NCBI RefSeq assembly: GCF_020085105.1
Contig: NC_058056.1
Coordinates: 16,859,429-16,923,428 of the forward strand
From: Siniperca chuatsi
Lineage: Eukaryota > Chordata > Actinopteri > Centrarchiformes > Sinipercidae
DNA length: 64,000 nt
Direction of reading: 5' to 3'
The notes under the pieces are model-generated. The model had not been told where the DNA came from. It ran no database searches and saw only the letters and a program-made list of their open reading frames with translations. A program made the position numbers and the translations under genes. Positions 22,272 to 34,569 of the stretch are shown here, one piece after another. Numbering within the stretch: the stretch's first letter is position 1; each line of letters starts with the position of its first letter.

Positions 22272-24840
22272 CTATGTGTTTCCTAACGATGGAGCGTCAT
22301 GTATGGTGACCACAGTGGGTCCACTGGTGGTGCTGAACTGCAATATGTGGTTTTCCTCCACACTGTTCAGCTCCGCTCTGGGCAGCCGGAAGCCGTTCCC
22401 TGAGGCTGGGTTTGAATTGGTGATGCTGCCCGACACAGAGCTGACCCCCATGGTGCTCAGCGGCATGCTGCTCTGAATTGTGGATTGTGACATCTTTGCA
22501 CGGGGTTTAGAGCCACCACTGGCTCCCAGGACTCTGGATACATGTGTCCGCCTGGCAACGATTAAACTATGATGTTAAAAAATACTCTCACTTCACTCAC
22601 ATACCATATAGTAGGCTATTATTTAGCAAATGAGCATGTGATGTGTATCCATAAGGTGTACTCAACAGTTACATAGAAATATGGCAGATATTCCTTCTAA
22701 TCTAATTTTGCTTGTAGGCCTATTACTTCAACCACCAAAGGTACCAGGCACAGTAGTAATAAAATGACAAAAAGAAGACAAATAAGAAAGAAAATAATGA
22801 ATAACTGAACCCATTCTTCTACTCATTCATTTACGCCTAAGTTCAAACCTTTTGGGCTTATTTCCTCATAAAATGAAGCCTTGTCTACATATGACTTCTC
22901 ATCATTCCATGTCTCATATCAAGTTCAATATGTCTATTAGTTGTGAGCAGTTTACCCAAAGTGATTTTCCCTTCTTGAACAGTTTCATTTTTAATAACTT
23001 TAAGATGCCTGCAAGAGCAAAGAAAAACTATTTATTGTAGAAAAGTAAGAAAAAATGTATCAAATTTTGTGTAGAAGACATATGTTTTTAAATTCTCTCT
23101 ATCGCGTTCATTATCTTGTGACCCCTCAGATTTATGGTGGGCTACAACCCCTTGGGTAAGACCCCCATTCTATACTACTTTATACTTCTACAGAAAGATA
23201 ATACTGTATGTGGTAATACTGGATAGTTTTACCTCTAAAATGATTCAAATAATAATCTAAGAAGGTAACAACATGGGACTGTGAACTGTAAGAACATGGG
23301 GCTGTGAGTAGTCACAAGCTATAAAGGCTGTAAACTGTAAGAACATGCTGATATACGTGATTGTTTGTCTACACAATTTCACAGACAGAGCCTGATAAAA
23401 AGGTTAAAAGCAGCAGCCGGTGTCTGGTCCTCCTTTTAAAGTGGATACAAAAAGCAATAGATTGTTTCACCGCTTGTGACATTCACTATGCAGGAATTGT
23501 CTTGTCAGACAGGAATGAGGCCCTACCTGTTGTACGTCTTCAGGATGATCAGGAGAATGGCGAGAATGATTATGATACCTATGACAATGATGGCGATCAT
23601 CGCCCCAGAACCTGAGAGACACAGAGAGAGGAGGAATGAGAGATTAACATGTTGAATAGTTGTTTTTCATTAAAAATTAGCATGTTACATTTTACACATT
23701 TCCCTGTCTCCATGCGGTGGCACTTATTTTGTGTATCCTCCAGAAGTAGTGTGTAGTAGCTTGGCAACGGCATCACTCACAGGCAAACAGAATGTGGCAA
23801 ATATTTCCTCTTAAATGCATAGATGCCACTCCTGTACAAACCATCTAGATTAGGCCGCATGACTAAATAGGTTGTTATTTATGAGGCTTGGCTAATCATA
23901 TCATATTTGTTTGGATTTTAATCTCTGCCATAGGGGACACTCTAAGATCTGATGGTGTCCACAACAAACACCTCATTCATGGGTGAGTTTTATTGATATC
24001 CAATGTGGATGCTGGCCAAACTACATGCCATCTTGGACAGTGTCTCCCACCCACTCCATGACGTGCTGGACAAAGGACTACCTTCAGCGGAAGACTAATT
24101 TCCCCAAAATGCACCACAGAGTGCCACAGGAAGTCATTCCTGCCTGTGGCCATCAAACTCTTTAACTCCTCCCTCTAAGTGTCAGTCTATATGACCCTAA
24201 GTCACTAAACTGGACATTGGATCATTAACATCACTGCAATACTTGAAATATTGTGCAATATTCTCTGTTTAATACTCTGTGCAATATACTCTGTTTTCAG
24301 TTTAAATTTGATATTTATTCATACTTCTATTACTGCTGTGCAATATCCACCGTCTCATAATCATCTTAATAAGCTACACTTAACTTGACAGAACTCATTA
24401 TTGCACTATTACTTATTATTTATATTATTACATTGTATTATACTGTACATGTTTATCAACCTCTAAATCCACTTGGTACTTAAACTTATTTTAGCTTTTA
24501 TACTTATATCCACTTTGAACTTAATTTATCTTACCTGTATTATAGTGTATTATATTTTGATTTGCTTAGTACTTCTTCTATTCCTGTGTGCACTGACGTG
24601 ATAGTGAGCAGCTGTAACAAAAGAGTTTACCCTCGGGGATCAATAAAGTTTTTGTTCTGATTCTGAAGTCGACAAAGAGGGCGAAACTCTGCACACAATG
24701 CAGACACACACACACACACACACACATACACTTGCGATATCCTTACTCTGGATGAGTACTTGTTCTTTGGACTTTGTGGTGTTGGTTGTGTTTGACGGAA
24801 CTGTAGTGTTGGTCACAGGTGAGACAGTTGAGGCTTGCAT
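22272..24840 (-). CDS. ncmap: Noncompact myelin-associated protein-like, single-pass membrane protein
   Basis: Coding exons read leftwards, 24840-24747, 23611-23527 and 22551-22272, join in phase to about 152 residues. The N-terminal 31 residues are Thr/Asn-rich with N-glycosylation sequons (NTT several times). Residues about 32-56 form one membrane helix: SSGAMIAIIVIGIIIILAIL then LIILKTYNR. This matches human NCMAP (KSSGAIVAAVV...LILLKMYNR) around the same splice junction. The cytoplasmic tail, about 92 residues, is Ser-rich and longer than the human one. NCMAP localises to noncompact myelin of Schwann cells. The adjacent rcan3 in the same orientation matches the human order RCAN3-NCMAP, supporting the name. 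The start lies 17 bases after the acceptor, so 5'UTR exons are upstream. Intron 1 holds a LINE fragment. Confidence 0.75.
23985..24665 (+). mobile_element. 5'-truncated non-LTR retrotransposon (LINE) 3' end
   Basis: The left part resembles the end of a fish LINE ORF2 (its RSFLPVAIKLFN-like C-terminus is degraded by frameshifts). The long AT-rich 3'UTR repeats tgcaatat and ends gtttaccctcggggatcaat then aaagtttttgttctgattct, a tail typical of fish LINEs. It is antisense to the surrounding gene. Confidence 0.7.
24704..24726. repeat. AC microsatellite
   Basis: Dinucleotide (AC)n just after the LINE tail, within about 20 bases of the ncmap-like exon 1 donor. Confidence 0.9.
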
Positions 24841-25489
24841 CTTCAGCAATAACCTGCACAGAAAAACAAAAATATGTGAGGGAAATATTTTTCCAGGATA
24901 AAACCGATCACAATCATACTACAGATTAAGCGAGGAGATAAGAATAGATTGAGGAAAGAATATGGAGATTTGAAGATTAAAGCAGAGGGAGTGGAACCAC
25001 TGCATGAATGTTGTATAGAAACCACAGGAATGAGGATCCTCACCAGTACACTGTGTAGGAAGTACTAATCAGTGCCGACTTTCCTACCACGGGACTGATG
25101 TGCTGACCAGATTACAGCTATCATTAAGATCTTTTTAAGTACAGTTTATACTGTACACTTTTAAAAAAAATCAAAGCAGAACATGTGTTAATGCCTACAT
25201 CAATCATCGTGCATGCAATGACAAACCTGTTTCCATACGACTGACCTTAAACTGATTGCAAAGATGTAATTGAACAACTTTGAGTTTGCTCTTTCTTAGC
25301 TGACTTTAAGATCACACAACAGGTCCCCACATCATTGTCATGTCTGCTAAAGCATTACAAAAACATTTGTGGTTTTAGTGTATATATCAGACAGACTGAT
25401 GCAAGCCAGGACAAACCATGTTTCAAGTGTCCAATTATGATTGAAGCAATAAGTTCATAGGTTGTTAAAAGGGATAAATTATTTTCCGG

Positions 25490-25760
25490 CGTAGTTTAAA
25501 AAGAATGTCTGGCAATATTTTATTTTTCTGCCCCATATTTTGACACTTTTTTCTCATTGTCAACAAATCCCATGAAAAGACCAAAACCAACAATGAATTG
25601 ATCATACTAATGTATTCTGTTTGTAGCCAAAGCCTAATATAACTTATTCCTCTGTGCCATAGACCTCCATTGTTGTCCAAAAAACATTAAAAACATCAGT
25701 GAGCCACACTGTTGCTCTGGGTGACATGTTCTTTCATTACCATGAAAACGGGCACTGTGT
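25490..25760. repeat. Dispersed repeat, shared with 42945-43190
   Basis: Both copies contain attgtcaacaaatcccatga (or the atatcccatga form) followed by aaagac and caacaa-rich sequence. No coding content. Confidence 0.5.
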
Positions 25761-26259
25761 TTTATTTTAAATTAATACCACATACATATCTTAACAGAAA
25801 AATTGCAGGTGCAATAAGGCAGCACATTCTCCTTAAAAATGTATCTTAAATTTAGTCATACTGTTCGAATAATGCCTATAATGGAAATTAATCATGTCCT
25901 AATATAAATATGTAGTGATTTGTGATCTCAGTCATGACTCATTTAATCATGCAACATCAACAATGCATATTCTCAGATGTTGTGTTGCTTCAGGCAGACA
26001 TTCAGGGCAGCTTCATTATGTTTTCATAGATCTTAACACACTGTAATCTTGATCTAATGTACTGTGTCGCAATTGTTTTGTGTCATGCGAAGATCCTCTG
26101 TCATTTAAGAGAATCCCTGATAGTGTTCAGGTAACAATCCACACACAGCTGTAGGTCAGGGCTGTCCCCTATAACTGATACTTCCCCTGAGTCTGGATGC
26201 TACGAATTCGCATGCTCAGAAACTCATGCAAACTTCACATAAAACACATTACACTTGGG

Positions 26260-26440
26260 GTCACGCCTTTGTTTTAAAAATGTCACTTGCACTTCAGTTT
26301 CCACCTCTACCACACTAGAGCCGTACAAGTGTAATCATGGGAGTTCCTCATCTTCTTTTCACGTAGTGTGACGTAAAACAAAGGGTAGATAATGAGTCAT
26401 TCAAGCGTGACTCAGCAATGTGGTCGTTAATTAGAAAAGC
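26260..26440. promoter_or_regulatory. Cluster of SOX, AP-1 and MARE-like sites upstream of the ncmap-like gene
   Basis: Within 170 bases: SOX cores CTTTGTT (26267-26273) and AACAAAG (26377-26383), an AP-1 site TGAGTCA (26393-26399), a MARE/NF-E2-like TGACTCAGCA (26408-26417) and a homeodomain-type TTAATTAG just after. The motifs are seen; enhancer activity is inferred. Confidence 0.35.
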
Positions 26441-27221
26441 TGCCATCATCATCATGATCATCTTTAATTATATCACCTGATTTGTCACCCCAGAATACAA
26501 AAGAATTGTGGATTCTATCCAAAAGCATCTTTCTTTACAATTTGTGTGTGGTCAGTCATCTTTTGTGCTTATTCACTTTCGTTTCAATGCTTCAATGACT
26601 AATCCTTAAATAACCCATTGTGTTAACATTATTTTGTTAAACTGTCAGTGAAATGACAGGCTTTACAATTGTGTTGGATGTCTCCTTTTGGAAATAACTT
26701 TTTTAATTATAGGAGACAGATGGAGAAAGAGGCATTACATTAAAACATTGTTACAATTAAGACATGAGTTAAGAGTGACATTGAGAGCAGCTGCTTCAAG
26801 TGGACAAATTTTGCATCAGCTATAAAAAGTTGGAAACCCTGGCCAAAGGAAGAGCAGCCCCAGACACATCCATCCCTCACTGTCTTTTTTTCTCTAAGTT
26901 TGATTCTTTTGATATTCAAATTCACAAGAAAGTATGCAAAACCTTTACTTCTATAGCATCACTGCCTGTGAAGAAACCACTGAACATGATAAAGTTTATG
27001 AACAAGGCAGAATAAAAGATTACAAACTTCACTGTTACAGTTCATGTAGCTGGTGCTGTTACAAAGAACCTGTTATTATAAATGAATGGCTGATGAAAGA
27101 TAAGTGGACACACTTTCTCTTTTACACACACTTTCAAAGAATAGTTCATAATTTTCAATAATACAAAATACGGAAAATATGATTATACGAAGACTGATAC
27201 CACTCTCACGTCAGTACGGTA

Positions 27222-27690
27222 AATGTGAAGCTATAGCTAGCAGCCGGGTAGCTTAGCTTAGCACAAAGACTGAAAACAGGGGGAAACAGCTTGCCTGGCA
27301 CTGTCCGAAGATAACAAAATCTGCCTACCAGCACCTCTAAAGCGCAGTAATAGATACAATATATCTTGTTTATTGACTCCAAAGAAAAACCAAAGCATTA
27401 AAATGACAATTTGCTGTTTTATGCTAGGTTTTGAGTATTTCTTGGCTAGGAGGAGTAACTTCCTGGAATCTCCGCTGGTTGCCTGGCAACTGCTCCCGTG
27501 AATTGTTAAAGCTTTAGTTTTTGTTCAGATGAAACAAATGAGATATAGCGTGTTAGTTAATGAGCTTCAAAGGTGCTGGTAGGCAGATTTTGTTACCTTC
27601 AGACAGAGCCAGGCTAGCTGTTTCCCTTTGTTCCCAGTCTTTATGCAAAGCTAAGACAACCAGCTGCTCGCTCCAGCTACATGTTTACCA
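27222..27690. mobile_element. Palindromic MITE, near-complete
   Basis: The left arm (gtagcttagcttagcacaaa, gcctaccagcacctctaaag) is the inverse of the right arm (aggtgctggtaggcagattt, tctttatgcaaagctaag). The centre retains tttcttggctaggaggagta and a GTTGCC-T-GGCAAC palindrome at 27478-27490. This is a common foldback family in percomorph genomes; no transposase. Confidence 0.75.
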
Positions 27691-28483
27691 GACAAATATG
27701 TGAGTTGTATTGATCTTCTCATCTAACTCCCAAAATATCAAACAGTTATTCTAAAAACATTATTTCCTTCATTCCATATATGTTTTTTTAATTAAGGTTA
27801 TGTTGTAAGAGTTTGCTTTTTAATATAAATTTTCACTCAAAATGTACCTTGTAACAACTTCAGTTCACAGAGGTTATGAGATTACATTCTTGGCTCCTTT
27901 TTGTATGATATCTGGATACTGTGTTTCAGCATGTAATGTATGGACAAATACAGTGGATTGTGTACATAGCCTTAATCATTAATGAAGCGTAAAAGTTTAC
28001 ATTTCGCATCCAAGCTGTGCGTATCCTGGAGGCATTGTGAAAGGACCATTTTACAACCCCATGCATGTGACACAATGTACAGAGACAAAGAGCACTTTCC
28101 TGTGATATGGTAATAAGATTTGTAGAAAATATTCCACAAACTAGGACTTTGACTCTTTCTCACTGAGATGTGATGAAAAACCGAACCAGAATTTTAATTA
28201 CAGGCTGACACTTGGAAGTAGTACTCGATACTTGTGTACACTGTACGTCTTATCCAGCTTCCTGCTCAACTGCAAACATTGCACAGCCAACTCTCCCAGT
28301 ATTGACATACTATTGAGCGTCGAGATTAGTAGTGACATATATCATGTTGCTCTTTGCAGTGGTGACAGCTTCTGATAAGTGGATAAGTGATCATATGCTG
28401 TGTAAGGTTGGTAACACCACTGTTTTGGTAACATGGTGGAGGATTCAGTATGCAGCTGATGTTGGCAAGGTTATGTAACTAAC

Positions 28484-28562
28484 AGTCAAGTCAATTTTAT
28501 TTATACAGCCCAAAATCTAAAATCACAAATTTGCCTTAAAGGGCTTTGCACAATATGGACAG
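28484..28562 (+). repeat. SINE/LINE tail-like fragment
   Basis: gtcaagtcaattttatttat followed by acagccc and an internal gccttaaagggctttgcaca. This is a sequence seen widely as a short retroelement tail in fish. Confidence 0.5.
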
Positions 28563-30477
28563 TAAATTATGTATTTTTATTTATACCTATATTTACAGTA
28601 CAGTTATCAGATATTTAAACCTGAATTTGTAGTCACTGTCAGTTGTTTACAGTAAATGTACAGCAAATATGAATATATAAAGCCTGAGGTTTAACAGGCT
28701 GAATGTAGCATTTAAACATAAAATCCAAACAAACACAGAGATGGATGCAGGAATAAAACAAACCAACAAGAAAACGAACAAAACATGATAAGACATCAAT
28801 TTACTACATAAAGGGCACCTGATTCACTTTTGTACAGACAAAAGGGACTTTGTACCCTTGTGCTGATAACTTTACGTGCACAAGATACATAATGTTCACA
28901 ATATTAGAATTCTGGTGGACAATATTGTACCTTTTTTTTATATTTATGGCAGTAAAGACCAGTACCGCTGGGACAATACTTGATCATCTTGTCGCACGGT
29001 CAGCAGCATGTCTCATGAAGAGAGGTGCAGTTAATTTGCTGATTGATAAACAGTTTTCTTCTTATAACAAAAAGGTATATATGATCATATTAGAAATGTT
29101 CCTTGTTACTACAAGAACGTTTTTATCATTACTTCTGCCAAACCTTTGGTGATGTATAACAGGATGACAGAACAAGCTATCCCATAAGGAAAAAAAAACA
29201 CCCAAAGCCAGCTGGAAACTATCAAGCTAATATGAGCTTGACTTTGAGCTGCTCATCTCATGTTTTGTGTGCCGGAGCAGTAGCAGTGCTGCCTCTGCAG
29301 AGGGCATCACTGCTGTCTCCAAACAAAAACTATATTGGCCAGTGCAACACGATTCTGCCAGGGATTATGTGTACCAGCTTTTATCAAGAAGAGGTGAGGG
29401 CATGATTGGAGTAAGCAAACGAGAGAGAGATAGTCTTTATTGTACCAAGAGGGATATTTGTTTTCACAGCCTGAGTGTGTTCTAGCAAAACTCAGTTATT
29501 AAAAACTTCATTATCTGTCAACATGAAACTGCTGCAGTAGGACACAGTTATTGTAACTAAGACAAAATGTTGACCTAAATATTTGATTAATTCCTTGATT
29601 GAACCACTCTGGATAGAAAATCACCAGCCTCTTCATGGTATGTACAGAGATGGATTAGCATTGCAAACTGCAGCCCTGGCAGAGCCATGTGCCAGAGGGT
29701 GTGTCAACTCTCACAGAATGGGGTGTGCCGACAGAGGTGGGTAATACATGTGTGACATAGGTCACGTAATGATCGGAAGAGCCTTCAGCTGAGGAAACAC
29801 CTTCAGTTAACAAACCTCATACTCCAATATGCGACTAACCCTTGTACTGCTCACCACCCTACATCCTGCATCCTACCTGACTTCATGACTTCAACTGGAC
29901 TTCCTGGAATAAACAACTTGTGCCTGGTGCTGCTTAGTTAGCACAAACCGTGATTGCCCTGAGCAGCACACGTTGCCAAAAGTGTTACACATGAACATAA
30001 GCTAATTAATACATTCTTGAAAGATATTCCTTTTAAGCATGTAGTTAAAAGAGAATTGGCTCACTTCATTGGCTAACTACATTTTAACACAAAATGTTTC
30101 CGCTGCATTCAACCCCCTCCTAGATGTTAGGGGAGGCGAGGTGGGCATCTATCTACATCTGTATAACGTACAAAGACATTTTTTTTGCTCCACATTAACA
30201 TTAGTGGAAAACTATGTGAAAGATGACTAGAAAGAATTGCTGCCGGTTGCCAATTGATTTTGCTCTTCACATTCGTTCAAATTTCAAATTCAGTAAAATC
30301 TGACCTGGCACAACCAGCCAAAAGAAAACACTTGTTTGGACACACAGACCTCTGAGAAAATCCCACATGTATAATAGCACTTCACCAGATCACAAATGAT
30401 TTTGAAGAAAGACAAGCTGTGTGGTTTGCAGTTACCTATAAGACAGAAGTAGATACTTTTATGATTTCTTAAAGGGA
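28563..30477. other. Intergenic/intronic DNA, no gene seen
   Basis: AT-rich sequence between repeats. The reading frames (for example 28850-29152 plus) lack domains or splice support. A degraded LINE-like tail may lie near 29430-29470 (tctttattgtaccaagaggg). Confidence 0.5.
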
Positions 30478-30850
30478 ATAGTTTGACGTGTAAAAATGCC
30501 GATTTGGGGGGTTATGTGTCTGACTATTTCTTGGCTGGGAGCAGTAACTTCCTGGTGTCTCCAGCCCACAAATAGTCCAGCAAATAACCCCTCGTAAAAC
30601 ACTGAACTCTTGTTTTTACATGTTTTTTTTATGGATTAAACAAAGAGAAATAACGTGTTGATTAGTGAGCTTTAGAGATGCTGGTAGGCGTATTTTGTTA
30701 CTTTTGGACAGAGCCAGACTAGCCAGTCCTTATTGCTAAGCTAAGCTATACAAACCGGCTACTCGCTGTAACTTTATATTTACCACACAGATTTGAGAGT
30801 AGTAATAATCTTCTCATCTATCTCTTCCAGAAAGCGAATAAGCATGTTTC
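30478..30850. mobile_element. Palindromic MITE, second copy
   Basis: Same family as 27222-27690: ggggttatgtgtctgactat, tttcttggctgggagcagta, gagatgctggtaggcgtatt and ttgctaagctaagctata. The left outer arm is missing. Confidence 0.7.
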
Positions 30851-31316
30851 CCAAAATGTCGAACTATTCAACCACACAGCACAGAATCACATCAACTGCT
30901 ACATAGCTAGGGAGGGTACTAACCAAACAGTATAATCAACTGATCAACTTAGTTAGCCACAGATTGGAAATGCCATAAGCAATAAACATACATCCTTTAT
31001 TGTTACGATAACAGAAGGGAAATTCAAATGTGAGTGCCAGTAAAGGCCAGTGGTGGAGGACAATGGCAGGAAATAGAAAAGACAATGGCAGAAACAAATT
31101 GTTAAAATCCACGTGAACATTTCAACTTTGACTGTACACAAAAATGCAGATTTGGACCCAGGATCTTCTTCCTGTGATGTAATAGTACTCATCACTAGCC
31201 TGCTTCTGCTAACTACAGTCAAAGATATCATCAATATGCAGAATAGAAGATACTTTTTATGTTTTTAGGCAAAGGAATTTGTAACTACAACTAATCATAT
31301 CCCTTTGTTCTGACAT

Positions 31317-31354
31317 CAATATCTACTTCCTCATTGGGGAGGAAGTAGATATTG
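31317..31354. repeat. Perfect hairpin, 16-bp arms
   Basis: caatatctacttcctc at 31317-31332, a 6-base spacer, then its exact reverse complement at 31339-31354. No known element surrounds it. Confidence 0.9.
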
Positions 31355-32110
31355 GTCTTCTTCTTGCTGTAACAATAGTTTGTTTGTTGTTCCACAAATT
31401 GCAGTTATTCGCTCATACTGCAGATTCAATGTCCTTTCTTCCACCCTCAGTAAATAAATCATTTATTGCTCTGTTCAGAGAGCGGACCCTCAAAGCAGAA
31501 CAGGAACAATTTAGTTTCCTCTTTTTTTATATGAGGAAAAACCAGACGAAGCTGATGACTGGCTCGACTTTTTCCCCTCTACACGTGTTCGTCCACACAT
31601 CGGGTATAACACAGGCTTCGCACACACATTCATAAACACATTCAAAGTATGACCTTCATCAAATGACGGTCGGAGTCAATATTTGAGCAGTCAATTTGAA
31701 GCAGGTTAATAAGACACAGGTGGAGGTATTAGTTCATCTTTCCCTGGAAGAGCAGGCATACAGTCACAGCAGAGAGGTCATCTGTATCACGTCAGATGTA
31801 AATTTCCCATGTTATTTGTTTTCCAGCTGTCACACTAAAGAGGGATTGAACTATGACTTTTATCGATCTCCATCAGTTGCCAAGGGATTTGGAACAGCAC
31901 TGACAGGTCTTTGGCACAGTGTACAGTGGCCTGTTATTCACGTAAATGATGGAGTGACATCAGAGATTTAAAAACTAGCTAATTAAAAAGATGTGTGTAG
32001 TAAAGAGGTAATATTTGATGACTGTGTTTCAGCTCATAGTGTATAGTTAAGTCATAGTTGAACTTGACGTGTAGTAGTGAAAGCACAGGCTGCATTGTCC
32101 CTGAAATATC

Positions 32111-32149
32111 TACAAATCATGAAGGGACTTTTTCCCTTCATGATTTGTA
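32111..32149. repeat. Perfect hairpin, 17-bp arms
   Basis: tacaaatcatgaaggga at 32111-32127, a 5-base spacer, then its exact reverse complement at 32133-32149. It is too short for a typical pre-miRNA. Confidence 0.9.
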
Positions 32150-33540
32150 CATGTACATTTCAATGTGCAACGATCATCTGAGTACCAAACTGGGTTATAA
32201 AAAGTATGATTTTTAGGACCAAATAATTATATTAAAAAATCACACAACAGGGTTAAGACGGAAGAAGAAAACTATTTTCATTGAGGGTGCAGTGGGGTTA
32301 CACAACAGCTTCTTAGCTCACAATGTATTGTTTGTGCGTTTATGAAAATGATATTTATAGAAAGGCAACAAAAATAAAAGTGCTGTGGTGTGATGGCCAG
32401 TCATTGTCTAAACTGGCTGAGTTAGAAAGCGTCTGCACAAAAGACTGGAATAAAATGGATGGTGTTCACTGACATTTACCATTGTGTCACAAGGACACAA
32501 GACTGGAGTGAAGTGGTTTTGTGATCAGGGATTTTGAATGCATTTATAGACCTGATGGGGTCTGATTAATCCCCTTTAATATAGATATTAGTGTGACAGA
32601 AACCTGCTCAAATTGTCTGGGTTTTAATTTTCCAGTAGGATATTCTGATTTCCCATGAGTATTATAATCCAATAATAGGACTAATCCTTTAAATACCACA
32701 TTAAATGACTAACATCATGTTAGTCAGAATAAAGTTATGTAGTAGAGCTGGGTTTCCTTTTGAGTTGCCCTTCTCATTGTAATGCATTTAAAACCCCCAT
32801 TTTCCAATTAGCATTTGATAAAAAAGATTTCTACTTTTCATGTAGAGTTTAGCATCCTGCTCATTTCAAGTAAAAGGTGCAGATTGAGACTCTTTCGCAT
32901 TGTATTTTTTTATCTAAAAGTTTGTTTGCTGGTATGTACAGTATGCTTTCTAAGGCTGGATAATAAAGCATATCTTCAAACAATGTTTATCGGAGTTGAA
33001 AATGTTAACAAAAGAAAGTACATACAATAGCACTCTGCTTATCATCTACAGAGCCAGCCAGAAGATCATTTTCTTTTTCATGTGAATATCTGTTCATTTC
33101 AGCTTCTTAGGTTGGGTAGTTTGTGATCTAGCCTCATTCAAACTGCATTCATATAGTCATAATTTCATAGTTAAAATGAATGGATATTATATTGTTTAAC
33201 ATTGATGGAGTGAAAAGCCTTTTGATTGTATTTTGCACTCTAATATACTTTTATGTTTTTTTATGCTCTTTTGGGGGCTAAATTTGTCTTTTCACATTTG
33301 TCTTTTAACTCTTACGTCAACTTTTCAAACAGAAACACCTACTGTAGACCTGATGAAAAAATTAAAACTTATACATACTGTGTAAAATGATCCAAAGTCT
33401 AATTTTAGCCTAATTTCAACTTAAGCTGGTTAGGTGCAGCTGGTATGCAAACATAGTCATTAACCTTTACAGGAATGAGTGCAGCCTGATTTAATGAGCG
33501 AAGAGAGAAAAGTAAAAACACACTAGAAGAACAGGTAAAC
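32150..33540. other. AT-rich DNA without recognised features
   Basis: No gene, RNA or named repeat seen. A minus-strand AATAAA (tttatt near 33543) could end a transcript running from the 34.0-kb candidate exon. Confidence 0.4.
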
Positions 33541-33906
33541 TTTTTATTCTTAGAACTACACAGATAACCCCCCTGATCAACTGCAAATGATGATGTTTAA
33601 AAAGGTCCAAAATGCTGAATGCATCATCATCATGCCTCACATTATATGAGAACTAACACGGGTGAGCTCTGAATTAGTGCAGCAGTACTGTACAAACGCA
33701 GTCATATTTTCCTACAACGTAGCAGCAAGTAATGAGATGATAAGTAGAGGTGTCAGTCACTAATCAATAAGAGATACACAGGCAGATAGTGCTGGGAGCT
33801 ATCTCAGATGTAAATCCGTGTCGTTCCAGTGGATTTCTTTGAAATGTGAGCTATTCTCTTTCACCTGAGACTCACCTGCTGTCCCGCCATGTTGTCTGGG
33901 AGAATC

Positions 33907-33944
33907 CACACACACACACACACACACACTGGCACAATCACAGT

Positions 33945-33979
<35 letters not shown>
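33907..33979. repeat. Compound AC microsatellite
   Basis: Two AC runs (about 33907-33929 and 33946-33979) separated by tggcacaatcacagtg. Confidence 0.9.
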
Positions 33980-33983
<4 letters not shown>

Positions 33984-34029
33984 ACTGACGAGAAGGAGTC
34001 AAAAAGCAGTGATTTGTCTTGTGACTTAC

Positions 34030-34158
34030 CTAACCGTCTCCTCTTTGATGTCAGTCCGAGCCTTCTCCAGATGGGAGCCTGAGCAGTGCAGAACTCCCTC
34101 CCTCAGCTGACTGAGGGGGGCATAGTCCACTGGTGGAGGGTTGACAGTCACAGCAGGT
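34030..34158 (-). other. Candidate upstream exon of the ncmap-like gene (minus strand)
   Basis: On minus, acceptor tatctccccag (ag at 34160-34159) and donor ggttag|gtaagt (after 34030) bracket 129 bases that are open in one frame (PAVTVNPPPVDYAPL... ending KARTDIKEETVR). Spliced to the ncmap-like exon at 24857, the frame stays open and leads into its ATG through RLLLK. It could be a 5'UTR exon, an N-terminal extension, or the end of another transcript, because unspliced reading hits TAA at once. The upstream limit is uncertain. Confidence 0.4.
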
Positions 34159-34159
34159 C

Positions 34160-34560
34160 TGGGGAGATAAACACGAGCGAGTGTGTGAGCTACTCTAAGA
34201 GAGGAATATAAGTCCCAGGTGCTGCTAAAGCGACAGTCCCACAGGAACAAACAGACAGGACAGAGACAAACAAAGGCATCAAAGAGTTTAAAAAGCAGAG
34301 ATGCCTCTATGTGTGCGGTTTCTGTGGGAATCAGTGTTTATGTGAAGAGGAGGAGGAGAGTGAAGAGGAGGAGGAGGCTCCACGCTTGCTCACTTGTTGC
34401 TCTAGAGCTGCTCCTCGCTGGGAGTAATAATCTCAGGCAGCTGGTTTTTCAGGTCTTACTGCCTGGCCCTTAGGCGTGCTGTGGCCACTGATCAACAAGC
34501 TCGGCTCCTCTCCAGAGTTTGTCTGCTCTGCTTGGCTCTCACCATCAGATCTGCTGTGTC
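34160..34560 (-). promoter_or_regulatory. Possible promoter region for the 34.0-kb exon
   Basis: On minus this holds a CT-rich tract (complement of gaggaggaggagagtgaaga, 34347-34366), a TTTTTAAA box near 34287-34294 and a SOX-type core (aacaaag, 34269-34275). Function is inferred from position only. Confidence 0.25.
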
Positions 34561-34569
34561 TCACAGGAC

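Noticed and set aside
23361-23615. Plus-strand 84-codon frame
   Set aside because: It overlaps the membrane-helix exon of the ncmap-like gene, which is supported on the minus strand by splice sites and homology.
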